Of a stretch of 64,000 nucleotides of DNA, positions 64,000 to 64,000 are shown piece after piece. Within the stretch, counting starts at the first letter, position 1. Each line of letters begins with the position of its first letter. A model generated the notes under the pieces. That model was given only the letters and a program-made list of their open reading frames with translations. It was not told where the DNA came from and did not search any database. The stretch lies in contig CYUH01000015.1 in assembly GCA_001403755.1 (NCBI GenBank), positions 288,589 to 352,588 on the forward strand, given 5' to 3'. This DNA comes from Chryseobacterium senegalense. Its GTDB lineage: Bacteria; Bacteroidota; Bacteroidia; Flavobacteriales; Weeksellaceae. Position numbers and translations under genes: made by a program.

Positions 64000-64000
64000 A

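Overview
This window is chromosomal DNA from a member of the Bacteroidota, class Flavobacteriia, most likely the Chryseobacterium/Kaistella group (Weeksellaceae). The evidence is a full-length SprA (type IX secretion), many promoters of the Bacteroidota form TTTG-N19..21-TAnnTTTG, almost no Shine-Dalgarno sequences, a rpoC-DUF3467 neighbourhood, and several lineage-typical families (malic enzyme/phosphotransacetylase fusion, DUF3857 proteins, GH77 with two starch-binding domains). The genus is my inference from overall resemblance; no 16S gene is present.

Layout. 1-2.5 kb: the end of arginine decarboxylase (speA) and agmatinase (speB) flank an antisense two-gene unit (PH-like membrane protein, HAD phosphatase) and a strong hairpin element. 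2.6-5.2 kb: a secreted CocE/S15 hydrolase divergent from an AlkB-type dioxygenase. 5.5-6.4 kb: a BON lipoprotein and a BON-SH3 protein. 6.8-9.7 kb: a dicarboxylate/amino-acid symporter, BrnQ, and an aquaporin pseudogene that no long ORF reveals. 10-14.8 kb: Mrp ATPase, NifU-type protein, BadF-type kinase, malic enzyme. 15-16.8 kb: a degraded LytTR response regulator overlapping, tail to tail, a DUF389 membrane protein. 17-30 kb: ruvA-sprA, folE, cysS, 4-alpha-glucanotransferase. 30-38 kb: two tandem secreted paralogues of unrecognised family, a glycosyltransferase, a Spy-like protein, ferritin and a pair of DUF3857/transglutaminase-fold proteins. 38-42.6 kb: an AddA/RecB-type helicase-nuclease, rpsU, a Xer recombinase and hpf.

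42.7-61.5 kb is the core translation/transcription block: tRNA-Thr, Tyr, Gly, Thr, tuf, tRNA-Trp, secE, nusG, rplK, rplA, rplJ, rplL, then rpoB, rpoC and a DUF3467 gene. The normally tight rplL-rpoB junction is opened by about 4.9 kb (47992-52883) that carries a broken small secreted protein, a 1057-residue repeat-rich surface protein and a second secreted protein sharing its C-terminal module; rpoB then has its own promoter and a leader of about 330 bases. The window ends with a radical SAM/DUF4130 gene pair (putative DNA metabolism, function unproven) and the 3' end of an unrecognised gene.

The most notable signals are the surface-protein insertion inside the ribosomal protein/RNA polymerase cluster, the radical SAM + DUF4130 pair, an unnamed tandem-duplicated secreted family, pseudogenes (aquaporin, LytTR regulator, small secreted protein), and an extended promoter motif TAnnTTTGCAGTCC shared by rpsU, tuf and rplK. 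I saw no insertion sequence, prophage, CRISPR array, rRNA or replication origin. Motifs, hairpins and coordinates were read by eye; family names come from recognition of protein sequence, not from a database search.
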